A DNA stretch of 64,000 nucleotides from Kitasatospora sp. NBC_00458 (lineage in GTDB: Bacteria; Actinomycetota; Actinomycetes; Streptomycetales; Streptomycetaceae), in contig NZ_CP107904.1 of NCBI RefSeq assembly GCF_036013975.1, positions 5,543,001 through 5,607,000 of the forward strand, in the 5' to 3' direction. The position numbers and the translations under genes are program-made. Below are positions 49,905-58,320 of this stretch, piece after piece (position 1 is the first letter of the stretch; every line of letters starts with the position of its first letter). A model generated the notes under the pieces. That model saw only the letters and a list, made by a program, of their open reading frames with translations. It was not told the origin of the DNA and ran no database searches.

Positions 49905-51194
49905 GTGAAGCGTCAGCTCATTGCGGCGGTCGGCGTCGCGGCCATGGTCGTCGGTCTCGCGGCCTGTGGCTCGGACGGCAAGAAGGACGAGTCGAAGGAC
50001 AACGGCACCGGTTCGACCTCCGCCGCCAAGAACTACAGCGGCAAGACGCTGAAGGTGTGGCTGATGTCCGGCTCGGCCCCCAAGGGCTGGGAGGACTCGG
50101 TGAAGACCGAGTTCGAGACCACCTACCCGGGCTCCAAGGTCGAGTTCCAGATCCAGGAGTGGACCGGCATCGGCCCCAAGGTCACCGCCGCCCTCTCCGA
50201 GGGCTCCGTCGACGTCCTGGAGGTCGGCAACACCCAGACGGCCGGCTACGCGGCCACCGGCGGCCTGCTGGACATCACCAAGGACAAGGCCGCCATCGGC
50301 GGTGCCGACTGGGCCGCCAACCAGAGCGAGTCCGCGATCCTGGACGGCAAGCAGTACGCCGCCCCGTGGTACGTCACCAACCGCGTCGTCGCCTACAACA
50401 AGGACCTCTGGGCGAAGGCCGGCCTGACCGCCACCCCGAAGACCCTGGACGAGTTCCACGCCGCCCTGGACAAGCTCAAGGCCACCCCGGGCGTCGCCGA
50501 CCCGATCTACATGCCGGGCCAGGAGTGGTACGTCTACTTCGGTCTGCTCACCAGCGAGGGCGGCAAGCTGGCGAAGAAGGAGGGCGACAAGTGGGTCGGC
50601 GGCCTGTCGTCCCCCGAGGCGCAGAAGGCCTTCGACGCCTACAAGGCGCTCCAGGCCAAGTCCGTCACGGGCGCCAAGGACAAGGACGAGGCCAAGCCGC
50701 AGCAGAAGGACGTCTTCGGCAAGGGTGACGTCGGCACGATCATCGGTCTCGGCTGGGAGCTCCCGGACGAGAAGGCGATCCCGAAGGACAAGATCGGCTT
50801 CTTCCCGCTCCCGGGCAAGACCGCCGACAAGCCGTCCGGCGTGTTCCTCGGTGGCTCGAACCTGGCCATCGCCCAGGCCAGCAAGAACTCCGACATGGCC
50901 AAGGACTTCCTCAAGGTCGCGCTGAACGACAAGAACGAGGGCCTGGTCGCCGCCTCCGGCCTGATCCCGAACAAGAACTCGCTCAACGACAAGGTCGTCG
51001 GCGACTTCGCCACCGCCGCGAAGAGCGCCGCCGTCGTCGGTGGCATCACCCCGACCACGCCGAACTGGGCGGCCGTCGAGAACGAGCCGAACCCGATCAA
51101 GGACTTCCTGACCGGTGCCCTGACCGGCGACTACACCACGGCGGCCAAGAAGGCCGACGAGGAGATCGCCAAGCGTCTCAACGCCAAGCAGTAA
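49905..51194 (+). CDS. dasA: DasA-type ABC solute-binding lipoprotein
   Basis: 429 aa. Lipoprotein signal RQLIAAVGVAAMVVGLAAC with lipobox LAAC, then a family-1 solute-binding fold (LKVWLMSGSAPKGW, VDVLEVGNTQTAGYAATGGLLDI, YAAPWYVTNRVVAYNKDLW). With the permeases it should import N,N'-diacetylchitobiose or related chito-oligosaccharides; no ATPase gene is present, as expected since Streptomyces uses the shared MsiK ATPase. GTG at 49905 with AGGAGGA upstream; in-frame codons upstream lie in the leader. Confidence 0.9.
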   Translation: MKRQLIAAVGVAAMVVGLAACGSDGKKDESKDNGTGSTSAAKNYSGKTLKVWLMSGSAPKGWEDSVKTEFETTYPGSKVEFQIQEWTGIGPKVTAALSEGSVDVLEVGNTQTAGYAATGGLLDITKDKAAIGGADWAANQSESAILDGKQYAAPWYVTNRVVAYNKDLWAKAGLTATPKTLDEFHAALDKLKATPGVADPIYMPGQEWYVYFGLLTSEGGKLAKKEGDKWVGGLSSPEAQKAFDAYKALQAKSVTGAKDKDEAKPQQKDVFGKGDVGTIIGLGWELPDEKAIPKDKIGFFPLPGKTADKPSGVFLGGSNLAIAQASKNSDMAKDFLKVALNDKNEGLVAASGLIPNKNSLNDKVVGDFATAAKSAAVVGGITPTTPNWAAVENEPNPIKDFLTGALTGDYTTAAKKADEEIAKRLNAKQ

Positions 51195-51212
51195 CAGTCG
51201 AGCGGCGTCGCT

Positions 51213-51238
51213 CACCGGCCCCCGGCGGGGGGCCGGTG
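51213..51238 (+). terminator. Intercistronic hairpin between dasA and dasB
   Basis: Perfect 11-bp stem (51213-51223 with 51228-51238), loop GGCG, no T-run. Likely an attenuator or 3' stabiliser that lets the binding protein be made in excess of the permeases. Confidence 0.65.
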
Positions 51239-51285
51239 GGCGGCGCCTGTCCGTCGTGGGTCAGGTTTGTCAGGAAGAGAGAACG

Positions 51286-52314
51286 ATGGCTGTGCATTCG
51301 GAGCGGGTGCAGACACAGTCCCCGGAAACAGGGAAGGCTGCTGTGGCCAGTATCGAGACGAGCGCCGCCGGCGGCGGCGCCAAGGGCACCCCGAAGAAGA
51401 GCGCCAGACCGGCGGACGCCCGGAGCTACGGCTCCCGGTTCGCGCCGTACCTGCTGCTCCTGCCCGCCACCGTGGCGACCGTGGCCCTCCTGGGCTGGCC
51501 GCTGCTGAAGACCATCCTGGTCTCGTTCCAGAACCTGAACGCGCGCCAGCTCGTCCAGCATCTGACCGAGTGGAACGGCTTCGACAACTACACCGAGCAG
51601 CTGACCGACCCGCAGTTCTGGGCGGTCGCCGGCCGGAGCGTCGCCTTCACCGCGCTCAACGTCTTCCTGATCATGGTGGGCGGCTCGCTGATAGGCCTGC
51701 TGCTCAACCGGCTCGGCAAGAAGATGCGGCTGCTGCTGTCGATCGGCCTGCTGCTGGCCTGGGCCATGCCGGTGGTCGCTGCGACCACCGTCTACACCTG
51801 GCTGTTCGACACCCGGTTCGGTGTCGTCAACTGGCTGCTGGACACCCTGGGCTGGCACTCGATGGCCACCTACAACTGGACCGGCAGCCAGTACTCGACG
51901 TTCTTCGTGATCCTCCTGCTGCTGGTCTGGGGCTCGATCCCGTTCGTGGCGTTCAACATGTACGCGGCGCTGACCACCATCCCGAAGGAGCTCTACGAGG
52001 CCGCCCGGATGGACGGTGCCGGAGCGGTCAAGCTCTTCACCGCGGTGATGTTCCCCAGCCTCAAGCCGTTCTTCCTGGCCACGACCTTCCTTGAGGTCAT
52101 CTGGATCTTCAAGGCCTTCACCCAGATCTACGCGATCAAGGCCGGCGGTCCCGACGGGCTCACCCGGACCCTGCCGATCCACGCGTTCCTGGAGGGCTCG
52201 GGCCGCCAGCACTACGGCACCGGTTCCGCGATCGCGGTGCTCACGATCCTGATGCTGGGCGTGCTGATGGCCTACTACTTCCGCATCATTCTCAAGCAGG
52301 AGGACGAGCTGTGA
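51286..52314 (+). CDS. dasB: DasB-type ABC sugar permease
   Basis: 342 aa, six helices after a 45-residue polar N-terminus. MalF-type permease: the EAA loop EAARMDGAGAVKLFTAVMFPSLKPF contacts the ATPase. WAMPVVAATTVYTWLFDTRFG is the usual mid-protein motif. ATG at 51286 with GGAAGAGAG. Membrane subunit partnered with DasC. Confidence 0.93.
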   Translation: MAVHSERVQTQSPETGKAAVASIETSAAGGGAKGTPKKSARPADARSYGSRFAPYLLLLPATVATVALLGWPLLKTILVSFQNLNARQLVQHLTEWNGFDNYTEQLTDPQFWAVAGRSVAFTALNVFLIMVGGSLIGLLLNRLGKKMRLLLSIGLLLAWAMPVVAATTVYTWLFDTRFGVVNWLLDTLGWHSMATYNWTGSQYSTFFVILLLLVWGSIPFVAFNMYAALTTIPKELYEAARMDGAGAVKLFTAVMFPSLKPFFLATTFLEVIWIFKAFTQIYAIKAGGPDGLTRTLPIHAFLEGSGRQHYGTGSAIAVLTILMLGVLMAYYFRIILKQEDEL

Positions 52315-53138
52315 GGCGCTCGCTCATCGGACGCACCTGGCCGAACGTCATCGCCGTCGTCCTCTTCGTCTTCTTCGTGTTCCCCGTCTACTGGATGATC
52401 GTCACGGCCTTCAAGCCGGAGAAGGACATCATCAGCAAGACGCCGGTCTTCCTGCCGCTGGAAGCGACCTTCGACCACTTCAAGACCGCCGTCAACGCGC
52501 CCAATTTCTGGACGTACACGGCCAACAGCTTCATCGTCACCATCCTCGCGGTGGTGCTCTCGCTGGTGATCGCCACCCTGGCGTCCTTCGCCATCGCCCG
52601 GATGAAGTTCCGCGGACGCAAGGCCTTCGTGCTGGTCGTCATGGCGGCCCAGATGGCGCCCTGGGAGGTCATGACCATCGCGGTCTACCTGATCTCCCGC
52701 GACAACGACATGCTGAACAGCCTCGTCCCGCTCACCGCCTTCTACATGATGATGGTGCTGCCCTTCACCATCTTCACGCTCCGCGGCTTCATCGCCGCGG
52801 TGCCGAAGGAGCTGGAGGAGTCGGCGATGGTGGACGGCTGCACCCGCACCCAGGCGTTCATCAAGGTGATCTTCCCGCTGCTGGCGCCGGGCCTGATGTC
52901 GACCTCGCTGTTCGGCTTCATCACGGCCTGGAACGAGTTCCCCCTCGTCCTGATCATCAACAAGACCGAGGGCCAGACCCTGCCGGTGTGGCTGTCCTCC
53001 TTCCAGACCAACTTCGGCACCGACTGGGGCGCCACCATGGCCGCCTCGACGCTGTTCGCCCTGCCGGTGCTGATCCTGTTCGTCTTCCTGCAGCGCAAGG
53101 CGGTCGGTGGCCTCACCGACGGCGCCGTGAAGGGCTGA
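52311..53138 (+). CDS. dasC: DasC-type ABC sugar permease
   Basis: 275 aa, six helices, MalG-type. EAA-type loop ELEESAMVDGCTRTQAFIKVIFPLLAPG and FGFITAWNEFPLVLI are standard. The GTG start overlaps dasB's stop by 4 nt (GTGA), so subunit ratios are coupled. Confidence 0.93.
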   Translation: MRRSLIGRTWPNVIAVVLFVFFVFPVYWMIVTAFKPEKDIISKTPVFLPLEATFDHFKTAVNAPNFWTYTANSFIVTILAVVLSLVIATLASFAIARMKFRGRKAFVLVVMAAQMAPWEVMTIAVYLISRDNDMLNSLVPLTAFYMMMVLPFTIFTLRGFIAAVPKELEESAMVDGCTRTQAFIKVIFPLLAPGLMSTSLFGFITAWNEFPLVLIINKTEGQTLPVWLSSFQTNFGTDWGATMAASTLFALPVLILFVFLQRKAVGGLTDGAVKG

Positions 53139-53145
53139 TCCCGCC

Positions 53146-54699
53146 ATGAGCATCCTCGTTCCCACCCTCCCGGCCTCCGACCAGCTGCACCGCGACGCAC
53201 TGACCGTCCTCCAGCCCGGCTTCGTCGGCACCGAGCCGCCGGAGTGGCTGCGCCGCCACCTGGCGGCCGGCCTGGGCTCGGTCGCGCTGTTCGACCGCAA
53301 CGTGGCCGACCTCGACCAGCTCGCCGCCCTCACCGGCGCGCTGCGGGCCGAGAACCCCGACCTGCTGATCGCCATCGACGAGGAGTCCGGGGACGTCACG
53401 CGGCTGGAGGCGGGCTCCGGTTCGTCCTGGCCGGGCAACCTGGCGCTCGGCGCGATCGACGACCCGGCGCTGACCCGGGACGTCGCCCGCGAGCTGGGCC
53501 GGGCCCTGGCCGCGGCCGGCGTCAACTACAACTGGGCGCCCACCGCCGACGTCAACTCCAACCCGCGCAACCCGGTGATCGGCGTCCGCTCGTTCGGTGC
53601 CGACCCGGAGCTGTGCGCCCGGCACACCGCCGCCTGGGTGGAGGGCCTGCAGTCGGCCGGTGTCGCGGCCTGCTCCAAGCACTTCCCGGGGCACGGTGAC
53701 ACCGCCGTCGACTCGCACCACGGCCTGCCGGTCATCGACGTCGACCTGGACGTGCTGCGCGCCCGCGACCTGATCCCGTTCCAGGCCGCCATCGCCGCCG
53801 GGACCAAGGCCGTGATGACGGCCCACATCATGATCCCCGCGCTCGACCCGAAGCTGCCGGCGACGCTCAGCCCGGCCGTGCTGCGCGACCTGCTGCGCGC
53901 GGCCCCGGAGGACGGCGGCCTGGGCTACCAGGGCCTGATCGTCAGCGACGCGATCGAGATGGGCGCCATCGCCGACACCTTCGGGATGGGCGAGGGCACC
54001 GTGCTGGCCCTGGCGGCCGGCGCGGACGCGATCTGCGTGGGCGGCGGTCTCGCCGACGAGGACACCGTGCTGATGCTGCGTGACGCCATCGTGGCGGGCG
54101 TGCAGTCCGGCAAGCTCGCCGAGGAGCGGCTCGCGGACGCGGCCGCCCGGGTGCGGGCGCTCGGCAGCTGGGGCCGGATCGCGGGCCAGGCCGAGCGGCC
54201 GGACGCGGACCTGGCGGTCGGCCTGCGGGCGGCCCGCCGGGCGCTGCGGGTGGTCCGCGCACCGGGCCGGGAGGTCCTGCCGGTGACCGAGCGCCCCTTC
54301 GTGGCCTCGTTCTCGGCGGAGCCGAACATCGCGGTCGGCGACGTCACCCCGTGGGGCGTGGCGGGCATGCTGGCCGACCGCTTCCCCGGCACCCGGACCC
54401 GTGAGGTCGGCCCGGAGGTCGCCGCGCCGGCGGAGCTGGACGCGGTGGTGGCCGAGGTGCTGGCCGGCGCCGAGGGCCGCCGCCTGGTGCTGGTGGTCCG
54501 GGACGCCCACCGGCACGAGTGGATGTCGGCCGCGCTGGCCCGCCTGGTGGCGGCCCGGCCGGACGCCGCGGTGGTCGAGATGGGCCTGCCGCAGTCCGGA
54601 CCGGTCGGTGCGCTGCACATCGCCACCCACGGTGCCGCCCGGGTCTGCGGCCTGGCGGCCGTGGAGGTGCTCACCGGGCAGCCGGGGGCAGTCGGCTGA
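53146..54699 (+). CDS. dasD: Family-3 glycoside hydrolase, probable beta-N-acetylglucosaminidase (DasD-type)
   Basis: 517 aa, without a signal peptide, so intracellular. GH3 fold: LLIAIDEESGDVTRL, ACSKHFPGHGDTAVDSHHGLPV (KHFPGHGDTxxDSH, the NagZ-type signature with the catalytic Asp-His pair) and GLIVSDAIEMGAI (nucleophile Asp in SDAIEM). A second, flavodoxin-like domain (about 355-517) lacks clear catalytic residues. It should split imported chitobiose to GlcNAc. 7 bp after dasC, last gene of this operon. Confidence 0.92.
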   Translation: MSILVPTLPASDQLHRDALTVLQPGFVGTEPPEWLRRHLAAGLGSVALFDRNVADLDQLAALTGALRAENPDLLIAIDEESGDVTRLEAGSGSSWPGNLALGAIDDPALTRDVARELGRALAAAGVNYNWAPTADVNSNPRNPVIGVRSFGADPELCARHTAAWVEGLQSAGVAACSKHFPGHGDTAVDSHHGLPVIDVDLDVLRARDLIPFQAAIAAGTKAVMTAHIMIPALDPKLPATLSPAVLRDLLRAAPEDGGLGYQGLIVSDAIEMGAIADTFGMGEGTVLALAAGADAICVGGGLADEDTVLMLRDAIVAGVQSGKLAEERLADAAARVRALGSWGRIAGQAERPDADLAVGLRAARRALRVVRAPGREVLPVTERPFVASFSAEPNIAVGDVTPWGVAGMLADRFPGTRTREVGPEVAAPAELDAVVAEVLAGAEGRRLVLVVRDAHRHEWMSAALARLVAARPDAAVVEMGLPQSGPVGALHIATHGAARVCGLAAVEVLTGQPGAVG

Positions 54700-54769
54700 G
54701 GAGCCCCGATCCCCGGCCGGGGGGACCCCTCTGCCGGGCCGTGACACAGGGTGCCGGGAGGCATCTGCC

Positions 54770-54810
54770 CAGCGGGCCCGTCATGCGCATGTCGCATGGC
54801 GGGCCCGCTG
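54770..54810 (+). terminator. Terminator of the dasABCD operon
   Basis: 18-bp stem with one G-U wobble (54770-54787 with 54793-54810), loop CATGT, then TCGTTTCC. Confidence 0.85.
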
Positions 54811-54867
54811 TCGTTTCCGCTCCCTGACCTGCAGGGTTGTGACCTGACGGTGTTCCCTCAAATCCTC

Positions 54868-54884
54868 CTTAAGGCACCCTTAAG
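54868..54884. promoter_or_regulatory. CTTAAGG palindrome upstream of the second solute-binding gene
   Basis: CTTAAGG-CAC-CCTTAAG, perfect 7-bp arms, overlapping a second near-palindrome CACCCTTAAGT-TCT-ACTTAGGGTG (54875-54898). AT-rich spots in GC-rich DNA, 85 bp before the dre-containing promoter. Owner unknown. Confidence 0.5.
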
Positions 54885-54968
54885 TTCTACTTAGGGTGAC
54901 GGTGGGGCAACTGATCGCCACGCGGTACAACAGGTCTGCAACAGCCTTGGCTGCCAGGCCATTTGGCG

Positions 54969-54995
54969 TTGACACCGTCAGTGGTCTAGGCCAGG
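54969..54995 (+). promoter_or_regulatory. Promoter of second solute-binding gene with DasR box
   Basis: TTGACA (54969-54974), 7 nt, dre TGGTCTAGGCCA (54982-54993), CAGGCT as -10 at 17-nt spacing. The layout is the same as at dasA (49730), down to the shared GCTCCAG after the box, which suggests duplication of the promoter with the gene. Confidence 0.9.
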
Positions 54996-55142
54996 CTCCA
55001 GTGCATCCGGTTCGAATTTCAATTTCACCGGATGTGGTATTGGCCCACCCCTAAGCTCTTCGCCGCCCCACCCCGGACACCGTCCCGGCGGGCGCCACCA
55101 CGCTGCCGGCGGGCACAGGCTCTAACACCCTCGGAGGATGGC

Positions 55143-56456
55143 GTGAAGAAGCGTCGGCTCATGGCCACGGCCGGAATCATGGCGCTGGCGGTCGGACTGA
55201 CGGCATGTTCGTCGGGCGGCTCCGCGTCGAGTGACGCCAAGAACGCCTCGACGGACCCGAAGGCCGCGACCGGCACCGTCACCGTCTGGCTGATGGACGA
55301 CGCCCAGAAGAGCTGGCCGGACCTCGTCCAGCGGGTCAACGACGACTTCGCCGCCAAGTACCCCAACGTCACCCTGAAGCTCGCCTACCAGGGTTGGGCC
55401 GACAAGGTCACCAAGCTGGACAAGGCGCTCGCCGACGGCAGCGCCCCGGACGTCGTGGAGCTCGGCAACACCGAGACCATGAAGTACGTGCTCTCCGGCG
55501 CGCTGGCCCCGGTCGAGCGGAACACCTTCGACAACGCCGACTCCTGGATCAAGGCGCTCGCCAACACCTGCACCTACCAGGACAAGCTGTGGTGCGTGCC
55601 CTACTACGCGGGCGCCCGGGTCGCCATCTACAACTCGGCCGCCTTCCAGCAGGCCACCGGCAACGCCGAGTTCCCGAAGACCGAGGACGAGCTGCGCGCG
55701 GCCCTGGACAAGGTCGCCGACAAGAACAAGGCCGACCGCACCTACTCCTCGCTCTACCTGCCCGGCCCGTACTGGTACGCTGCGATGAGCTACGTCTCCG
55801 CGTACGGCGGCGCCATCGCCCGCTTCGACAGCGCCGGCAACTGGCACGGCACCCTGAGCGACCCCAAGTCCCAGCAGGGCATCAACCACTTCGTCGACCT
55901 GGTGCGCAAGTACAACAAGGGCGACCTCGCGGTGAACGAGCAGAACCAGTTCGAGTCGATGGCCCGCGGCCACGCGGCGGCCTTCTACGGCAACGGCTAC
56001 GAGGCCTCCAGCGTCACCGCGCCGGTCACCGGCGACCCGAGCCTCAAGGACGCCGTCAAGGTGGCCACCATGCCCGGCCCGGGCGGCAAGCCGCTGCCGA
56101 CCTTCATCGGCGGCTCGGCCCTCGCCGTCACCGCCAAGTCGCCGACCGCGGGGCCGGCCGCCGACTGGGTCCGGATGTTCACCAGCACCAAGTCCCAGCA
56201 GGCGCTCGCCGACAAGGACATCCTGCCGAACAACCTGACCCAGCTGAACCCGCTGAAGAGCAAGCCGGCCACCGCCGCCGCGGCCAACGCCGTGCCGGAC
56301 GCCTGGTTCACCCCGCTGGCCCCCGGCTGGGGCGCCGTCGAGAAGCAGAAGATCCTGCCGGACATGCTGACCGCGATCCTCAAGGGCAAGCCGGTGGACC
56401 AGGCCACCAAGGAGGCCGACGCCGCCATCGACCAGCTGATCAACAAGGCCGGCTGA
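55143..56456 (+). CDS. Second DasA-like ABC solute-binding lipoprotein
   Basis: 437 aa. Lipoprotein signal MATAGIMALAVGLTAC with lipobox LTAC, then a family-1 solute-binding fold (VTVWLMDDAQKSWPDLVQRV, DVVELGNTETMKYVLSGALAP, CVPYYAGARVAIYNS). Only distantly similar to the protein at 49905, with cysteines CTYQDKLWC forming a likely disulfide. It has its own DasR-box promoter and no permease genes of its own, so it may feed the DasBC pore with a different amino sugar. GTG at 55143 with GGAGGA; the 16 nt around the start (GGAGGATGGCGTGAAG) match the dasA start exactly. Confidence 0.88.
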   Translation: MKKRRLMATAGIMALAVGLTACSSGGSASSDAKNASTDPKAATGTVTVWLMDDAQKSWPDLVQRVNDDFAAKYPNVTLKLAYQGWADKVTKLDKALADGSAPDVVELGNTETMKYVLSGALAPVERNTFDNADSWIKALANTCTYQDKLWCVPYYAGARVAIYNSAAFQQATGNAEFPKTEDELRAALDKVADKNKADRTYSSLYLPGPYWYAAMSYVSAYGGAIARFDSAGNWHGTLSDPKSQQGINHFVDLVRKYNKGDLAVNEQNQFESMARGHAAAFYGNGYEASSVTAPVTGDPSLKDAVKVATMPGPGGKPLPTFIGGSALAVTAKSPTAGPAADWVRMFTSTKSQQALADKDILPNNLTQLNPLKSKPATAAAANAVPDAWFTPLAPGWGAVEKQKILPDMLTAILKGKPVDQATKEADAAIDQLINKAG

Positions 56457-56500
56457 GCCGGCCGGACCGGCCCCCGGCCCCCCTCCGGGGCCCGGGGGCC

Positions 56501-56539
56501 GCCGGAGCCCCTCCCCGCACCGCCGGGAGGGGCTCCGGC
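56501..56539 (+). terminator. Terminator after the second solute-binding gene
   Basis: Perfect 15-bp stem (56501-56515 with 56525-56539), 9-nt loop; a second imperfect GC-rich hairpin (about 56469-56500) precedes it. Confidence 0.8.
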
Positions 56540-56712
56540 GCTCCGGGGGACCGGACCTGCCCGAGCCGGTCCTCGAATGTGCTCCGCGGGGACGCCCCCC
56601 GTAGGATTGCCGCAGATTCACCGCAGCGAGTGTGCGGACTCGCCGCCGTAGAGGTCCCCGCCGGGCATTCCCGCCCAGCGGGGTTGAACCACTCATCGGA
56701 GGCACACCCACG

Positions 56713-57765
56713 ATGTCCGACACGCAGACCGTCCCTGGCCGGATCATGGCGGCGGAGATGGCCGAGCAGCCGGCCGTCCTGCAGCGCATCCTCGACGAGG
56801 GCGCTCCCAAGATCTTCGAGATCGCGTCCCAGATCGCCGCCCGCAACCCGCGCTTCGTGCTGCTCACCGCACGCGGCACCTCGGACAACGCGGCGCTCTA
56901 CGCGAAGTACCTGATCGAGATCCTGCTGGGCAAGCCGGCCGGTCTGACCTCCATGTCGACCACCACCGCGTACGGGGCCAAGCCCGACCTCACCGATGTG
57001 CTGGTGATCACCGTCAGCCAGTCGGGCGGCTCGCCGGACCTGGTCGCCTCCACCAAGGCGGCCCGTGAGGCCGGCGCCATCACCCTGGCGGTCACCAACA
57101 ACGCCGGCTCGCCGCTGGCGGAGGTCTCCGAGTTCCACATCGACGTGCTGGCCGGGCCGGAGAAGGCGCTGCCCGCGACCAAGACGTACACCGCCGAGCT
57201 GCTGGCCCTCTACCTGCTCATCGAGGGCCTGCGCGGCGGCGACGGCGCGGCCGCCAAGGAGCTGCCGTCGCTGGCCGCCGGCGTGCTCGCCCGCCAGGGC
57301 GAGGTCAAGGCCCTGGCCGAGCGCTACCGCTTCGCCCAGCGCCTGGTCATCACCTCGCGCGGCTACGGCTACCCGACCGCCCGCGAGGCGGCCCTGAAGC
57401 TCATGGAGACCACCTACATCCCGGCCTCCCCGTTCTCCGGCGCCGACCTGCTGCACGGCCCGCTGGCCATGGTGGACAACGTCTCGCCGGTCATCGCGAT
57501 CGTGCCGGACGGCAAGGGCGGAGAGGCCCTGCAGCCGGTCCTGGACCGCCTGCGCGGCCGTGGCGCGGACCTCGTCGTGGTCGGCCAGCAGGCGCAGGTG
57601 GAGGCGGCCTCCGGCGGCTTCGCGCTGCCGGCCGGCGTCCCCGAGGAGGTCCAGCCGATCCTGGAGATCCTGCCGCTGCAGCTGCTGGCCTACGAGGTCA
57701 CCATCGCCCGCGGCCAGGACCCGGACGCCCCGCGTGCGCTCGCCAAGGTCACCGAGACCCACTGA
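56713..57765 (+). CDS. SIS-domain sugar-phosphate enzyme (GlmS C-terminal-like; possible NagB-II-type deaminase)
   Basis: 350 aa, two SIS domains: the first with LLTARGTSDNAALYAKY and VSQSGGSPDLVASTKAAR, the second with ITSRGYGYPTAREAALKLMETTYI and SGADLLHGPLAMVD. This is the isomerase half of GlmS without the glutaminase domain. In the das locus it probably acts on GlcN-6-P or GlcNAc-6-P; deaminase (NagB-II/AgaS type) is likely, a dehydratase such as reported for a Streptomyces SIS protein is an alternative. It stands where S. coelicolor carries classic nagB. GGAGG 11 nt before the ATG. Confidence 0.85.
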   Translation: MSDTQTVPGRIMAAEMAEQPAVLQRILDEGAPKIFEIASQIAARNPRFVLLTARGTSDNAALYAKYLIEILLGKPAGLTSMSTTTAYGAKPDLTDVLVITVSQSGGSPDLVASTKAAREAGAITLAVTNNAGSPLAEVSEFHIDVLAGPEKALPATKTYTAELLALYLLIEGLRGGDGAAAKELPSLAAGVLARQGEVKALAERYRFAQRLVITSRGYGYPTAREAALKLMETTYIPASPFSGADLLHGPLAMVDNVSPVIAIVPDGKGGEALQPVLDRLRGRGADLVVVGQQAQVEAASGGFALPAGVPEEVQPILEILPLQLLAYEVTIARGQDPDAPRALAKVTETH

Positions 57766-57782
57766 CGACCCGCACACCCCGC

Positions 57783-57839
57783 ACGGAACGCCGCGAGCCC
57801 CCGTCCACAGCCTGTGGACGGGGGCTCGCGGCGTTCCGT
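57783..57839 (+). terminator. Exceptionally long terminator hairpin
   Basis: 27-bp perfect stem (57783-57809 with 57813-57839) with a 3-nt loop, 18 nt after the SIS-gene stop. Confidence 0.88.
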
Positions 57840-57875
57840 ACGGAGCGGAGGAGGACGGGGACCGGGCGCGCGGAC

Positions 57876-58086
57876 CCGGAAAGCACTACGGGCCACGGCG
57901 CCGACACGGGACCCTCAACCCTCCCTCCTTGCCCGCCAGCGGGCAAGAGGGGCCCATGGCACCGCAGCCCGGAGCTGTCGTCGGGCGGTCTCTTGCGGTG
58001 CCGGGCCGGAAAAGCACTACGGGCCACGGCGCCGACACGGGACCCTCAACCCATGCGGCACCGCAGCCCGGAGCTGTCGTCGGGCG
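57876..58086. repeat. Duplicated two-part intergenic repeat
   Basis: Block A (46 bp, contains GCACTACGGGCCACGG) occurs at 57876-57921 and 58006-58052 with one extra A; block B (30 bp, contains GCAGCCCGGAGCTGTCG) at 57958-57987 and 58057-58086. In copy 1 the blocks are 36 bp apart and enclose a 9-bp hairpin (CTTGCCCGC-CA-GCGGGCAAG, 57928-57947); in copy 2 only 4 bp separate them. No coding potential. The surrounding gap 57840-58198 holds nothing else. Confidence 0.8.
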
Positions 58087-58198
58087 CCGTTGACGATCGA
58101 GAACTGTGCGGGGTCCTCGCTCGGCGGCGTCCGACCGAGAAGGGGCCTCGCGCGGTCAGGGCAGTTGCGCGGTGGGCCTCTCCTTGGTGCCCTTTCAT

Positions 58199-58255
58199 TG
58201 TGGACTAGACCAATCTGGGTTGTCCAGGGCTCCCCGAAAATTGGTCTGGACAACC
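58199..58255. promoter_or_regulatory. Two DasR-box-like sites upstream of the sensor kinase
   Basis: TGGACTAGACCA (58201-58212) has one change from the DasR consensus core TGGTCTAGACCA, and TGGTCTGGACAA (58242-58253) has two. They lie 109 and 68 bp before the kinase start. Confidence 0.65.
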
Positions 58256-58320
58256 TCCGGCGCGCGCGCCCGGGCGGGTGCGCCGGGCCCGCCCGCGCCC
58301 CCTGGAGCTACGCTCGCCAT

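Noticed and set aside
55031..55046. Extra DasR box near the second solute-binding gene
   Set aside because: TGTGGTATTGGCCCAC keeps only part of the consensus and lacks symmetry.
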